DNA of 64,000 nucleotides from Tricholoma matsutake (GCA_026075535.2 AP026541.1:2542001-2606000); one strand, 5' to 3'; shown: positions 1 through 12,399, numbered from the stretch's first letter. A program made the numbers and translations. Notes: generated by a model from the sequence alone, not told the origin.

Positions 1-313
1 AATCGTAGTTTAAGAGTGACTGAAAGACGCTCACAGCCCGAGTCCTTCTCCTGGGGCTGGCTCGACTTGCTTCGCCATCATCCTCCCATTGGTCTGCCTC
101 TTCTTCACCATTTGCTTGTGTGCCACTTGGTCCTGCAATGGGCTGTTGGTCTCTCGTGGCAACGCGACGTGCAACAGTTGTTGGCGTGATTCCTGACTCC
201 TGAAAGACAGATGAGACTAAGATCCTAGATTGCCCGAAAGCAAAATTTCCACCAACCCTGAGGAATTCAGTGAGAGCTGAAGTGGGACCACGAACGTTGT
301 TAGTCCTGCTCAT
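1..313 (-). CDS. rad7: RAD7-like DNA repair protein, N-terminal part (runs off the window)
   Basis: Minus-strand gene entering from the left edge. The start ATG is at 313-311. Exon 1 (313-257, 19 codons) ends at a GTTGGT donor and exon 2 resumes at 199 after a CAG acceptor, in frame. The N-terminus contains VRGPTSALTEFLR followed by ESGITP, the conserved opening of fungal Rad7 proteins as I know them, then an acidic and arginine-rich linker (EEEADQWEDDGEASRASPRRR). Another donor-like GTGAGC follows at about 36. Rad7 acts with Rad16 in global-genome nucleotide excision repair and carries leucine-rich repeats further on, which lie outside the window. Identity rests on about 75 residues, so it is likely but not certain. 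Confidence 0.66.
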   Translation of the reverse strand, partial: MSRTNNVRGPTSALTEFLRVGGNFAFGQSRILVSSVFQESGITPTTVARRVATRDQQPIAGPSGTQANGEEEADQWEDDGEASRASPRRRTRAVSVFQSLLNYD

Positions 314-405
314 TCTACGTGATAGTAGAACAAAATGTTTGCGGACCCTCAGGCAAATCTTATATACACGTCCATAGACTTTCTCACCCCTTGAATTAGA
401 CATCC
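314..405. promoter_or_regulatory. Short bidirectional promoter between rad7-like and atg101 genes
   Basis: Only 92 bases separate the two divergent start codons (313 on minus, 406 on plus), so both promoters and 5' leaders must share this interval. A TATA-like tatata lies at 361-366. No other recognised binding site was seen. Confidence 0.5.
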
Positions 406-1247
406 ATGTCTACAACGGACGATGAACATCCAGTCATCACTATCGATCTAGTAGGTCCTATTCTCCTCTCCAGGCATGTTCTTCACAATCCTGTAGATTT
501 TGGATCGTCAGACAACGAAGGATGTTCTTCGAGGCGTTTTACATTCGATCTTGTTTCATCGGTTGTTTGGCACCGTTAAACCCCAAACGTTCGAGGTCCT
601 CGACGTAACTATGGTGCGTACCCTTGCATTAAATCCTTTAAATACTATATCATTTACCAAGTGTCTATTACTGCGCGCTGACGCAGCCAGGAGTATCTGA
701 TACCGGGATGGAGCAACTGGTGAACGAGAAAGTGGAGGCATTTTGGAAGGGCATTGAAGGTGATGCGAATAAACGTGGTCAAGTGAAGCAGCTTGTCTTC
801 CAGTCTTTCATGGTGAATACCTAACTTGTATATCCAGATTTGTGTCACCTTTTCCGAAAGACGTCCCAAAAAATCTTGGTTTCAAGTATACATGGGAGAA
901 GAGGACGTGCCTTGGGAACAATGGTTCGTTCACACTACTACCGAAATTCTGTTCTGAAATGGAACCACAGGATAATAAACGCTGAACTGCGACAACCGAA
1001 AAGTGAAAGAGGTGAAAAAAAGTTGCCTCGCACATTAAAATTCGTGATGCTCAACCATCTGATGACAGATCGGCAGACGTTCAATTCAGCCCTAGCTGCT
1101 ACTCTCACGAAGTCAATACATACGATGCTTACACACACGTCATCCGAGAGAGGACGTGCAGCCGTACCTCTAATCACAGATGCCTCTGGAATATCGCCCT
1201 TCCCCATCAAAATAACTGTCAAGATCGGTGGGATGGAGATTGGTTGA
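406..1247 (+). CDS. atg101: Autophagy-related protein 101 (Atg101, HORMA family)
   Basis: Six exons give an open frame of 187 codons: 406-450, 497-613, 687-782, 838-923, 971-1011 and 1069-1247, with all introns GT-AG and 46-73 bases long. Exon lengths sum to 564 bases, divisible by three. Landmarks match the Atg101 family: RQTTKDVLRGVLHSILFHR near the N-terminus (compare the LHTVLLHR block of animal Atg101), a lysine- and aromatic-rich KKSWF segment followed by EDVPWEQW (the WF-finger region), and a C-terminus with ISPFPIKITVKIGG. Atg101 is a HORMA-fold subunit of the Atg1/ULK kinase complex that stabilises Atg13 and recruits later factors at autophagosome initiation. Reading straight through without splicing meets stops, so the intron model matters; the exon 4-5 junction is the least certain. 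It is transcribed away from the rad7-like gene and towards Argonaute. Confidence 0.85.
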
Positions 1248-1937
1248 TACCCAAAGTTGTTGTTTGTATCGCTCTGCTCTTGTTAATCTCATGAGCTGGT
1301 TGTCTTGAGTACGTGGCACCCAGACGATGAGTACCATCAACCTGATGCATATAGCGATAGAGCATCGTTTTCCTCGGTCAAGCTTCCAAGTCAGCGATGT
1401 ACGGTTCCCACCCCTGCCTTTTGCGCAATTACTCTCGTCCGATGTGCGAGCGTGTAGTGCGTTTTGTACCAGATCGATCCACCGATACCGATATCGGTCT
1501 ACGCCAACATTACTGCTTCAATTATGTGCTAGTCTTCAACCGATCTTAGGGTTAGGTAACGGGTTACCGACGGCGGTCTTGGTGGACGAGTCATTGGTGT
1601 CGCGGATGCATACTTCGACCTGTTTATACAGTGGCCTTGATTCCAATGCTGGCTGGGAGATTGTTGTGTCGTGGACAATCTTATCTTTAACAATTCTGTT
1701 GTCGAGCACGGAATGAGTAGATGCCATAAAATTATCGGTGTTCATCGTCAATCGAGCTGTCTTATCATAAATCAATCAACACCTCAGGGTATATGTATAG
1801 GTAGAGAGTCTATTTACAATTACCAACGCTACAGGTTTGTTTTCAAGGCGGACGGAATGACATAGGTACGGAACGAGACTTGAGCAGGAAAACAGGACGA
1901 CAACGTTCAAACAATGGTAAAATCGAGGAAACTGGAA
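1248..1937. other. Convergent intergenic region, no gene seen
   Basis: About 690 bases between the 3' ends of atg101 and the Argonaute gene. Open frames here (for example 1327-1716) show no recognisable domain and no splice or codon pattern supporting a gene. It probably holds the two 3' untranslated regions. Confidence 0.5.
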
Positions 1938-4900
1938 TTACTGTTGAAAATGAAACGCATCAGCAATCATCAAGACACAATCATGTCGAGACTTACCGAG
2001 AAGTACATAAGCCTGGTTTGATTCTGGTGTAGAGGCTTGTATGCTCTCCTGAAATTCTCCAGTGTGGTGGAAGCGGCCTGACTAGTGTCCTGCGTTGCTG
2101 TTTCAGATAATGCAAGGCCGCCCCGAGGGTCGTAGTGATTTTTGGCCCGAGAACAGACAATATCCGCATCTAGTGCCACGCATATCAGATAGATTGTGTG
2201 AGAGAGCTTGACTTGAGCGTACAATAGACAGGAGCAGGAATCGAAACAGAACGTGTGGATCTAGCGTAAACGTGGCAAAGCGCAAATGACAACGCTTGCA
2301 TCGCATCGGCACTTAGAGAGAAGCAATTAGTAGATGAAACCGTCTCAATGGGTATTAACATTACTTGAATCTGTTCTCCTGTGAGCATTGTCATCATCAA
2401 AACAATCATCGAATGATTAAAGAAGCAACTTACGTCGTATAAAACCTGAAACACAGTACCAGAGCAAAAATCAGAATCGACTCAAATTTCAAAGAAAGGC
2501 ACACAAACTGAATAATGTGCAGGGCGACTGGTACCCAACAGACCACCATGACTCTGAAGGTAGAAGTCAAATTCTGTTGGGTGGGTGATATCACAATCAA
2601 TGACGGTTCCAGCAGGACAGTTTCCACTTCTATCAGCTTGCTGAGGGTTTTTTGGGAAGAATCTAAAGCAGCATACTCAATGCGATTTCAGCGTGCAGAG
2701 TTTGAAAAAACAGACCGAATGTGATGCCTCTTTCCCACAATTATCAGTGTTATCTTGGGCGCGATCTGCAGTTCATCGCAAGCCTCTGGTTATAGGAGGA
2801 ATCAAATTTAGACTAACGGAGCGTAGTCGAAAACGAACCTTTTAACAGCGGAAGCTCTGGAGCAGGTATCAGTAAAAAAAACATAGCTTAAGATTGATAA
2901 TTCACCTAGATCAAGGACTTGTTGAAACTGCCCCTCAGATACACCATCTGTACAACATAAGCAATAGGAGCAGAGGTGTAAAGCGAGAGAACGAACCGCG
3001 ATAGAAAATCAAACGTTTGGGTGCACTACTTCTTTGCTTTTCAGCGTTGGTACGATATTGCATGTATTTCCCAAGAATATCCTGTAATGACGTTCTCATT
3101 ATTGGAGCAGACGTTCAGAAATCAATCCTTCGCTACCTTGCACATTTCTTTCAAATCGTCGATTATCTCTTGACCTGATGTTTGGACGCATGTGGTAGCA
3201 ACATATTTTGCGGCATTGGTGTCAACGTTGCCGACCAGTGCAGTGAAAGATGGGCGGCCTTCTGATCCCGGTGCAGGGTGTATGACATCCGCGCCTTATG
3301 CTGTGTTTAGCTGACGGAGCCATCAACAATATAACTCATACCCATGACTATAGTCGGGTTTACTGGGTCTGTGAGAACGGCTCCTGAGGCAGGATCCGGG
3401 ACAAGGTTGATACCACCGAGTTTAACATTCATCCTGTCGACAGGTCAGCCTTCAAATCACCCACGAGAATGACACTTACTTCAGACATACGTTCGCCCAA
3501 TATTGCGGTTTCGCTCTGAAACACTTGTTGGACTTCAGGCACTGAGTGGCAACTCCCATCTAATAACATCAATAAGGAAGACTGAATTTCTCCAGTTAAA
3601 AAACCAGACTGACGGTCACATCACCAAAGCTATGATACTGATGTTAAAAAAGTCGAATTAAATGCTCTCAAGGTGAGGGACGTACTGCTTGACCGCAGTA
3701 TAGATGTCATTGCCTCCCTCTGGGAGGACAACCACGATGATATTAGGTCCCTTGCATGCTTTGCCTGCGTTTAGTAATTGCTTGTGCGCATGTGTCAAGT
3801 CATCGCATTGAACTTCAAATTATCGTACTCACCGTTCCAATATCTCCTTGACCATTCTCCCACGTTACAATCGGATTCGTGTCAGCAACTCTCATACCTG
3901 AAATTACATCATATAATAATGATAGTAGGAACGAATGCGCTGATTCTCACCGACACTGCTGCAGGCCTGCACTAGACCAGCAATCATGTCTTGAGCAGCA
4001 GCGTTATTGAAGCGGCTTTGATTTGCGTAGATGACGACAACCCATCGCTGAATTTCTGCAGGCCTGTAGAATTTCTTATCTATCCTGTGAAATAGTGTCA
4101 CGCTGCTGTGTTAGCTTTAGAATTCCGGGTGCCCACGTACATGTTCCATGACCCATCCCTTGGGATCTGGTAAAGCAGTTAGTAAGGGAAAGAAAAGGAT
4201 AGGATTTCGAGAGGTTCACAATCTTCAACTCCTTGCTTCCTTGCCCGTACTGGAGGGTCGGAGGTTTCAAGATCCTGGCTTGAGTCGAAAGCGGCCCCGC
4301 TGCTGTTTCAACATTCATGCCAAAATGGCGAACATATTCGGATTGACCATAGGCGAGCATCTAGAAGAATATTCATCGTAATACGAATCGTCACAAATTG
4401 GGCAACCTACTTCAACTCCCTGACGGATGCTCGCTAAGCGGTCAGGCGGTCGCTTCGTGGCAAATTCTACGACATCCTTGGTTTTTTCTGGAGGTACTTG
4501 CTTGCGCATAATTTGACCTGGAGGAACTTCGCACAGCTCAAGAGGTACAAATGCCCCAGAGCCAACCTTTTGCAAAGTCAATCAGCGGTATATTGATTTA
4601 GGACGGATGACGAACTTCAACACAGATGACTCCTGGGAATCTCAAAGTTATATTGGCATGCTGAGCGAAATAATTTGACACCGTCATCACTGCACCGGTC
4701 CCGCGCATGGTGAAACTCAGCGCATTAGCACCAGCGGATGTCAGCTTCTTAATCACTCGCGCATGAGATCCATTGGCGCCCGTGTGCGGTGTGACTATTC
4801 GCACCCCGGAAAGGAATCGCTGAAGGCGGAGTCTTTCTCGATCTGGGAATGATTGTGTCGGGGAAAGTCGGTTTGGGTTCCGAGGCCCACCAAAAAAGTC

Positions 4901-6027
4901 CAGGCACAAGTCAATGAGAGGCCCTGGTTTGTACATCATCCCTGTTGAGATATCAACGTTGACTATCATTCTGCCTATCGCAGGCCGAACAGATTGGAAA
5001 TAGCCGCGCCAGAGATGGATGCCGCCGCCGATGTCTCTAGTCTCTCTACTGGTAAAGAAAGATCGAACGTTGAAAGGATACTTCGACGACGGTTCCATGC
5101 GCACGACAACATTGAGGGCCTAGTATTAGATAACGATATCAATAATCAGGGCATCGAACAAGATGCTTTCTTACCATGATTGCGGTCAGAACGTGATTAT
5201 CTTGAGATTGTTGGCCGGCGACAAAACCATGTAAGACCCTTCGAAGAATGTAAATAGAGGGAGTTAGTATATTTAATCCTCAATGCAGCGACGCACTCTG
5301 GGTTTATGTCGGCCACTTTCGTAATCTTAATCTTATATACCTTAGGTGGTCTACCACCAGCAGACCCTGGAGGTGCAAGAGTGACATCGAACTAGATTTT
5401 GTCAGTATGGGTTGAGTTATAGGCACTGATCTCTCACTGTCTTTGCATGGGTGGGACCCAGGGGTAATATGCGAGCGGCGAACATGTTTTTTCTACCATC
5501 AAATACGGCAGACGGCGTGAATACATCGGGTGCGACTTCTGCTTGCAGCTTTTTCACGAGTAACATGTTGAGTCGGGACGGCAAAGAAGACGGAGTAATG
5601 GCTAATTCAAATCGCGTGTTCAGTTTGCGAAATTCACGTCAGTCGAAATCACAACTCACCCACTACAAACAGTCATGCAGAATATCAAGAATTCAGGTGT
5701 AAAAGGATCTTACCATCATAGTGACGTATAATCTCCTCTGGAATGCTCGTAACAAAAGCGTTCACATGCACTTCAACACTTGTACCGGATGAACCAAAAT
5801 CGGGACGCTTCACTCCCACCGTTTGAACTTAATGGTACATCGATTGGAATTTCTAGCATACGATTGTCACAACGACAACATCTGAGCTCACCTGCAGTGC
5901 TAGGAAGGCCAACTTGCGTGCCTACTCGGGCCGCACCACCGTGACCTCCACGAGCTCCACGAGCTGGACCACCTCGCTGAGGTCCACCTCCTCGTTGACT
6001 GCCACGGGGAACGGGTCGGGGAGGCAT
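1938..6027 (-). CDS. ago: Argonaute protein with complete slicer residues
   Basis: Multi-exon minus-strand gene. The ATG at 6027-6025 opens an RG-rich N-terminus (repeated RGG/RGA), followed by an N domain ([12 protein letters not shown]), the PAZ and linker-2 region (about 5100-4300, including [17 protein letters not shown]), MID (about 4100-3700) and PIWI. Catalytic residues of the RNase H fold can be read: D in GADVIHP (about 3290), glutamate finger in GQEII (about 3170), D in FYRDGVSEGQ split across an intron (about 3005), and H in [10 protein letters not shown] (about 2275). The C-terminus reads [14 protein letters not shown], with the last intron placing the stop at 1938-1940. The protein should bind small RNAs and cleave complementary targets in RNA interference. 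At least a dozen introns are present and I did not fix every junction. Close kin are the QDE-2-like Argonautes of filamentous fungi. Confidence 0.9.
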
Positions 6028-6208
6028 ACTTTGACGATATAGCAGGAGGTGATGGTAAGTCAAAGGAAACTTCGTTCAGATTCACCGTTCTTATAGACCA
6101 CGGCGTGACGTCACTGACGTGTGTTGGTGATTGTGACAGAACTTTGCCACCTGATTCAATGTCCGCCGTGCCAATCCCCGGTAAGTACCAACACGACTTT
6201 CGGTAAGT

Positions 6209-6234
6209 GCCATTGTTCAGCGCTGAACAATGGC
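6209..6234. repeat. Perfect 26-bp palindrome upstream of Argonaute
   Basis: The half-site GCCATTGTTCAGC (6209-6221) is followed directly by its exact reverse complement (6222-6234) with no spacer. It lies about 180 bases upstream of the Argonaute start codon. It could bind a dimeric regulator or extrude as a cruciform. No other copy was noticed in the window. Confidence 0.85.
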
Positions 6235-7608
6235 TTAGCGTTCCGATATGGCGAAGAAGACACCCCAGCCGTAGATGACCCTGAACCAGTAGGATAACGA
6301 ACAGCACGAGCCGCTGCGCAGGAGATACATAAACTTTCCGCATGCTTGTACATGCCTGAAGCATGTATTGGTAAGTTTTCTAAATTCCTTTTATATTCAA
6401 AAGAGTTGCAGTTACTGTAATACTGCCAATTCCAGTAAAACATGGATTTACAGAAATCGGGAGGAAGTTTCCGCAGCTTTAATTCCATACGAGCATGTTC
6501 TAAGATTATGGACCTTCCGCTGCTTCTCGGCTTCGTGTTTGATAGGATCGAATCAGTCCCCCTCCGCAGTCATAAACATAAGAATGATATGCAGCTTCTT
6601 CAACACCCACCCCGGTGACCCACTGTCTTATCGTGAGGTGTCAGACAAGTTCCATCAGAACATCTTGGAGCCAGAGGTTAGCCGTATAAATTTAGAATAA
6701 ACCCGAGATCCCGAGATCCTCGAAAGCAAATTCGCCAGTTCAGCTGATTCTCGTGTCCGATCAATGGTATATGTAATGATCGATAGACTTCGATACAGTC
6801 GACACCCTCTTAACCCATACCCCTTCCGTGGACACTTCAGGCTATAGGTTATGGGGGAGTATGGGGTTCAAGGGTGGTGCTAAAAATAGGTCCCAACATA
6901 CTATTAAAATTCTGAAAAAATTGGTCCTATGTCTTTCAAGTACATTGAGCTGTTGCGAAATAATAGTCCCTCTCAAACAATTACACCTGTTGCAAGGGTA
7001 AGATATTGATCCTTGATGGGTATTTTGACCCCCTTTTTTTTTTTAGCTTTGACTCAATCCTGCAAGATTTCAGCTGCTTTTCAAGTCTTGCAGCACCGAA
7101 ATTTGAACCACTGGCAAGTGGTTGTGTCAGACAAAAAGCAAGTTTAAGCAACCAAAAGCATGACAAACACAGCTATGTTTGGTAAGTAATACTGTAATTG
7201 CCAATTGGGACCTGGTAGCAGTATAAAAAGTACCAAAAAAGTTACTAAAGTGCACCATTTATATAATATATTACTTATATCAAGGGGGTATCACGTGTTC
7301 AATATACCATATAGGGATGGTTAGTTAGTCCAGGCCTCAAGCCATTAAATTTTTTTTTTCAAAGGTCACATTATTTGTTCCCAGCATGCAAAGATCTACT
7401 TGAGGAAGAAAAAATCTTCTGGTATGCAGATCCTGAGGGTCTGTAGACTGTTGGCAACTTTTGACAGTGATGCAGTAGTTAAAATAAATGTATTTGACTG
7501 TCAACACACAAGTCATATGAATCTAATATGATGATTAGTGAAGGTGCTACCGGTGTTGGGTCAATGGGTGAGAGTGCGTGGCGGACTACTACCGATTGTG
7601 TTGCATGC
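6235..7608. other. AT-rich spacer with no recognised gene
   Basis: The interval contains homopolymer tracts (for example a T-run at about 7031-7044 and another at about 7350-7360) and short frames of 60-110 codons without motifs. It spans the Argonaute upstream region and the border with the first transposon block. A 3' LTR for the neighbouring gypsy element could not be identified here. Confidence 0.4.
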
Positions 7609-9586
7609 TCACTTACAATTCTCTTTGGGCTCCCACAAATTATTTTTGTCGGTATAGTTTTTCCACTTTATTAAGAACTCCAATTTGTTCTGTCGAAGAT
7701 GTGAGTCTAGAATTTCTTCAACTACATATTCTGGAGCACCTTCTACTATTATTGGATGTTGTGGAGTAGTTTGTTGGCCAGGAATAGTGGGTGGGCAGTA
7801 AGGGTGTAGGTGGGATATGTTAATCTCGGGATCAATCTTGAATGATTGGGGTAATTTTAGCACTACCGCATTAGGTGAAATTACTTTAGAGATCGCATAT
7901 GGGCCAACTTGTTTCTCCATAAGTTTCCTCGAAGGTCATGGAATATTTAGGTCCTTGGTACTTAGCCACACCAAGTCACCAACTTTGTACTCTGGAGCGT
8001 GTGCTCGAGTACGATCCATGTGTCGCATCATGTCATCACGTGCTTTCTTCAATGCCACTTCTGCTTCCTCTTGTACCTTTTGCATCTTAGATACAAAGTC
8101 TTCTACCGACTGTACTTTGACTTCCCTTCTGGGCTCTACTCCCATGCGAGGATAATATCCATAACTTGCAAAAAAGGGTGACATACGAGTAGCCAAATGG
8201 AATTTGTTATTGTGGGAAAATTTGGCAATTGCCAGCCATTCAGGCCAGTCGGTTTGTCGGTAGTTGACAAACATACATAGGTACTGCTCCAACTCCTGGT
8301 TCATTATCTCTGTCTGCCCATCAGTCTGTGGGTGATATGCCATAGATAATTTAGTTTGAATTCCCAATATGTTGTTCAGTTCTCACATAAACGTGGAAGC
8401 AAATTGTGGTCTGCAATCAGAGATAATGGTATCGGGTAACCCATGTAACTGCCATACCTGATTTAGATAGAGGCACACCAAGCCCAATGATGAGGTTTCT
8501 GTAGTAGTAGGAATGATATGGACCTCCTTTGTGAAGTGGTCACATACTACAAATATTGCATCGTACCCTTGAGCCTCAGGTAATCCAGTAATAAAATCCA
8601 CAGATATATCTTGCTATGGTGCTTCAGGTATAGGGTTCGGCATTAATTTTCCTGCAGGTTTCTCTGGAAATTTCTTCCCCCTCATGCATGTATCACATCC
8701 ATCCACATACCCCAACATACTTTGAAATTCCGGGCCACCAATAATTTCTCATTACTAATTCCAACGTCTTCCATCTTCCTGGGTGTCCAGCAGTTGGCAT
8801 ATTATGATGTAACCGGATGATCTCCCTTCGCAAATCCTGATCCTTCGGTACATACACTTTTCCTCAAAACAACACCAACCCTTGTTCCTCAGCCCATTCA
8901 TCTCCTTTAATATTACCTTTCTTCTCTCCCTTCAGAGCTTTCACAGCTTCCACTACTTCATCATCCATTTCTGAACATTGTCTAATTTTAGACAACATTT
9001 CCGTTTCTGAGCTATCTATTAATAGATGCCCTTGACGCATAGTGCAAATGCGAAAGTATTTGGGTTTGAGTAAGGTAACATTCTTATTGTCCTCCTCCAC
9101 CCCCCCTTTATGATCAATACATCTGGATAATGAATCTGCTTTCCTCATTAAGCTTTCTGCTTTGTGGACCAAGTGAAAATTGAAACATGATAGGAATAGT
9201 GCCCAACATGCTTGCCGGTGATTACACTTTTTAGCAGACATGAAGTATTGCAGATTTTGATGATCCATCCAGATCTCAATCTGATGTGTACATCCCTCCA
9301 AATAATGCCTCCATGCCTCCAATGCTCGTATTATCCCCAACATCTCTTTGTCATGCACATCATAATTCCTCTCCACATCATTCAACCCTTGGGACAAATA
9401 TGCACAAGGATGCCATTTGTCATCTTCACACAACATTGATAATACTGCTCCAGTAGCAAAATTGGATGCATCTGATTCCACTTGTAAAGGGCATGTGAAA
9501 TCTACTGGGGCTAATATTGGTCCCTCCACAAACTTCCTCTTCAACTCCTCAAACGCTGTCTGCTGCTGCTCTCCCCACCTCCACAC
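7609..9586 (-). pseudogene. gypsy-1 RNase H, integrase and chromodomain, broken
   Basis: 9586-8864 encodes an RNase H domain (VESDASNFATGAVLS, EIWMDHQNLQYF). Integrase core pieces follow at 8601-8383 (MDFITGLPEAQGYDAI, DTIISDCRPQFAS) and 8367-7936 (YHPQTDGQTEIMNQELEQY), separated by a frameshift near 8380. 7920-7609 carries an SH3-like tail (GPYAISKVI) and a chromodomain (YVVEEILDSHLRQNKLEFLIKWKNY). The H2C2 zinc-binding part between about 8860 and 8620 is scrambled. Chromodomains of this class direct integration towards marked chromatin. Confidence 0.82.
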
Positions 9587-9595
9587 TACTCCTTT

Positions 9596-11305
9596 TCATG
9601 TAAGGTTATGTAAGGGTGCAGCAATTTTGGAAAAATTGTGCACAAAGTGACGATAATAATTTGCAAGTCCCAAGAAGGCTTGAACCTCCTTGACACGGGT
9701 GGGCGCAGGCCAATCTGTGATCGCCTGTACCTTGATCAGATCCATTTTGATCCCATCAGGGCCAATCAATAATCCTAGGAACTCGATCTTGCTTGCCCCA
9801 AACACACACTTCTCCAGTTTTAAAAATAGATCATTCTCTGCTAACCTCCATAGCACCTCCTGCACTATCGCCTCATGATTTTCTTCATCCTCCGTGAATA
9901 TCAGAATGTCATCAATAAATATTATTACCATGCCTTTGTCTATTATGTCCTTGAAAATGTCGTTCATCATATTTTGGAAGGTTGGGGGACTATTAGTCAT
10001 CCCAAAAAACATGACAAGCAGCTCGAAGGATCCTCGATGCGTGGCAAATGCAGCCTTCCACTCATCTCCTTTCTTTATTCGTACATTGTTGTATCCCCAT
10101 CGTAAATCCAATTTTGTAAAGACCTTGGCTTTTCCCACCTTGTCAATTATTTCTGAGATCAACAGCAGGGGGTATGCGTTCTTCACTGTCCACTCATTCA
10201 AATACCTATAATCTGTACACATCCTCTTCCTTTGGTCTTTCTTTGGCACGAAGAATATTGGTGACATCTGCAGTGATTTCGAAGGTCGTATGTATCCTTT
10301 GTGCAATTGCTCCTTCAGGAACGCATCCACTTCTTCTTGTTCCATTGGAGATAATGGATATACCTTCGACTTCTTCAGCACAAACCCTGGCTTCATCTCA
10401 ATCGCATGATCCCATGGCTTCTGCACCAGCATTCTCTCAGACTCCTTCTTCTGGAACACTGACAGATGTTCATGATACACTTTTGGCACCCATTCCTCCA
10501 CTGGCTTCTCCACCTTCACGATATTCTTGTCCCATGACTGTCCTCCATGAATTGTTCTAAAGGTTTGCTTCTGCTCTTCTTTCTCAATCATGACTGGAAC
10601 TTCCCCATTTGGCATTTCCTCATTCTCCACTTCCTCCATCATAACAGAATACTTTCTCGGACGTTCTTTCTCTTTCTTTTTTCTTTTTTCCTTCTTCATC
10701 TTCCTCCCATACACATTACATTCCTTAGGACAATGAGTCATTTGTACTTTCCCAGTTTTCCAATCAATTTCGGGATTATGCTTCTGTAACCATGGACATC
10801 CTATTATTAGATTGGTTTTCCCAAGATCACACACTTTGAATATGGCTCGCTCCTGATGCTCCTGATACTTTAGTACCATAGTCACCTCCTCCTTGATAGT
10901 TCCTCCACAATTGACTGTTCCATCAATATTGTACACCATTATAGGTTGCACTAGCTTGCATGTGTTAATACCGTTTCCAGTAATTAAGAATCGATTAATA
11001 AATAATCCTGTAGCACCACTATCAAGCAATGCTTCCACATCAATAGCTGCATGCATGTCCATTGTCTTCAATCCCACAGTCAAGGTGATTTCAGGTTCTA
11101 CTCGTGCAGAGCGAATAAAGAATTTAGGGGTTTTCGGAAATGACGCATGAAAATTGTCACATGATTGACAACAGTTGTACTCCTTTTCATCACATGATTC
11201 AAAATGGTTATACTCCTCCTCAATTTCCTTTTCTGATTTACTCTGGGTTTCCTCGGATACTAATACATTGTAGTGATTCTGGGTCACCAATGGGGAAACC
11301 TTCAC
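9596..11305 (-). pseudogene. gypsy-1 protease and reverse transcriptase
   Basis: A 569-codon open stretch. The aspartic protease motif is ALLDSGATGLFI at about residues 93-104, and the reverse transcriptase shows FTKLDLRWGYNNVRI, FFGMTNSPPTFQ and the active-site block VIIFIDDILIF. The usual YxDD tyrosine is replaced by phenylalanine. The stretch ends in the thumb/connection region (FLGLANYYRHF) at a stop just before the RNase H. It lacks a usable upstream start and is separated from the following domains, so it is scored as a pseudogene although this piece is long and open. Confidence 0.85.
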
Positions 11306-11369
11306 TGGGACTCTTCCACAAAATTCTTCTGCTTGCCTTCCTCCGGCTTCACTTCCTCGATTGTAGCTT

Positions 11370-12399
11370 CCCTAATCTTTCTTTTCTGCCTACAATTCCT
11401 AGAAATGTGTTCTAACTGCCCACAGTTAAAACATTTAAGTGGGGCTCATCTCCCTGCTTGATCAACCTCCATTGCCTCTGCTGGTGCTGCTGACTCCATA
11501 ACTATAGGTGTCACTGCCATGGCCAGTGGCTGTGCCCTTGGAGCTTGCACCTGAGGTGCCTTTCCTTTCTTGGACTTTCCTCCAGATGACTTTCCAAATT
11601 TACTACTTCCGTACATCAACTTTGACTCCGCCTGTTCCTGCCAATATTGCCAGTCAAGGCGCATTGCCCAATTATACCACTCGTCCAACTTCTCTGGCAT
11701 AGAAGGTAGTCAGTAGATAGACTTGAATAAGGAGGGATTTAATCCTGCTTTCAAAAACTCTACCAACACGGCTTCTCCCATGTCCGTTTGTGAAGCTTCT
11801 GCTTTGAACTGCAAAATAAATTCATCCGCCATTAGGGAACCTTGGCGCATGGTTTTTAATTTAGCATTGGCTGTTGCCATTGGATTAGGGTCTCCAAACT
11901 GTGCCTCCAATCTCTCCAGAAATTCCTTGAAGGTTGCAAATGGTTTATTTCCCATGGCAATTTGATTAATAGCCTCATTTCTCCAGAACTGTGCTTTCCC
12001 CCCCTGAATGTATGAGAGAGCAAACATAATCCTAGACTTGGCTGTATGAAACTCTGGCTTCCTCCCATGGATGTACAATACTATAGAGCTGATGAAGGAT
12101 TTTGTATTCTCCATGGTACCATCAAAGATTTGTGGGGGTGTGTACTCAGGTAAGTGCACTTTTCCATTTCCGGATTTCTCTGCCATCTCATCCTCCTGCG
12201 ATATCCACTCCACCATCTCCTCCATCTCATCATCTCTTTCTCCTATCGTCTCTGGCTGTACTTCCACTTGTCTGGGCTGTGATGCTGCCAATACTGACAC
12301 TAATTGCAACATTTGTGCTGTGAGCGCATCAATTTTTGCCTCTAGTGCTGGTATGGGAACAGGATTAGGACCAGGATTAGATGTTGAAGGTTCGGACAT
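11370..12399 (-). pseudogene. gypsy-1 gag with CCHC zinc knuckle, broken
   Basis: From an ATG at 12399 the frame encodes a proline-rich N-terminus, a predicted coiled segment (KIDALTAQMLQLVSVLAAS) and a retrotransposon gag core (FATFKEFLERLEAQFGDPNP). It stops near 11710, resumes at 11700 (MPEKLDEWYNWAMRLD) and, past another stop at about 11445, gives CFNCGQLEHISRNC, a CX2CX4HX4C knuckle. Gag would form the particle shell and bind the RNA. Two interruptions make it non-functional. Confidence 0.82.

Noticed and set aside
924..970. Frameshift or premature stop in atg101
   Set aside because: The apparent TGA lies in a GT-AG intron of 47 bases; splicing joins EQW to IINAELRQP in frame, matching the family.
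1327..1716. 129-codon open frame between atg101 and Argonaute
   Set aside because: No recognisable motif, odd composition and a position in the convergent 3' region; it is probably chance.
5900..6488. Overlapping minus-strand frames of 110-154 codons upstream of Argonaute
   Set aside because: They overlap the Argonaute N-terminal exon or promoter in other frames and carry no domain; an unannotated 5' exon is possible but unsupported.
7200..7560. Possible 3' LTR of gypsy-1
   Set aside because: No repeat of this segment could be matched upstream of the gag (12400-12886), so it was not called an LTR.
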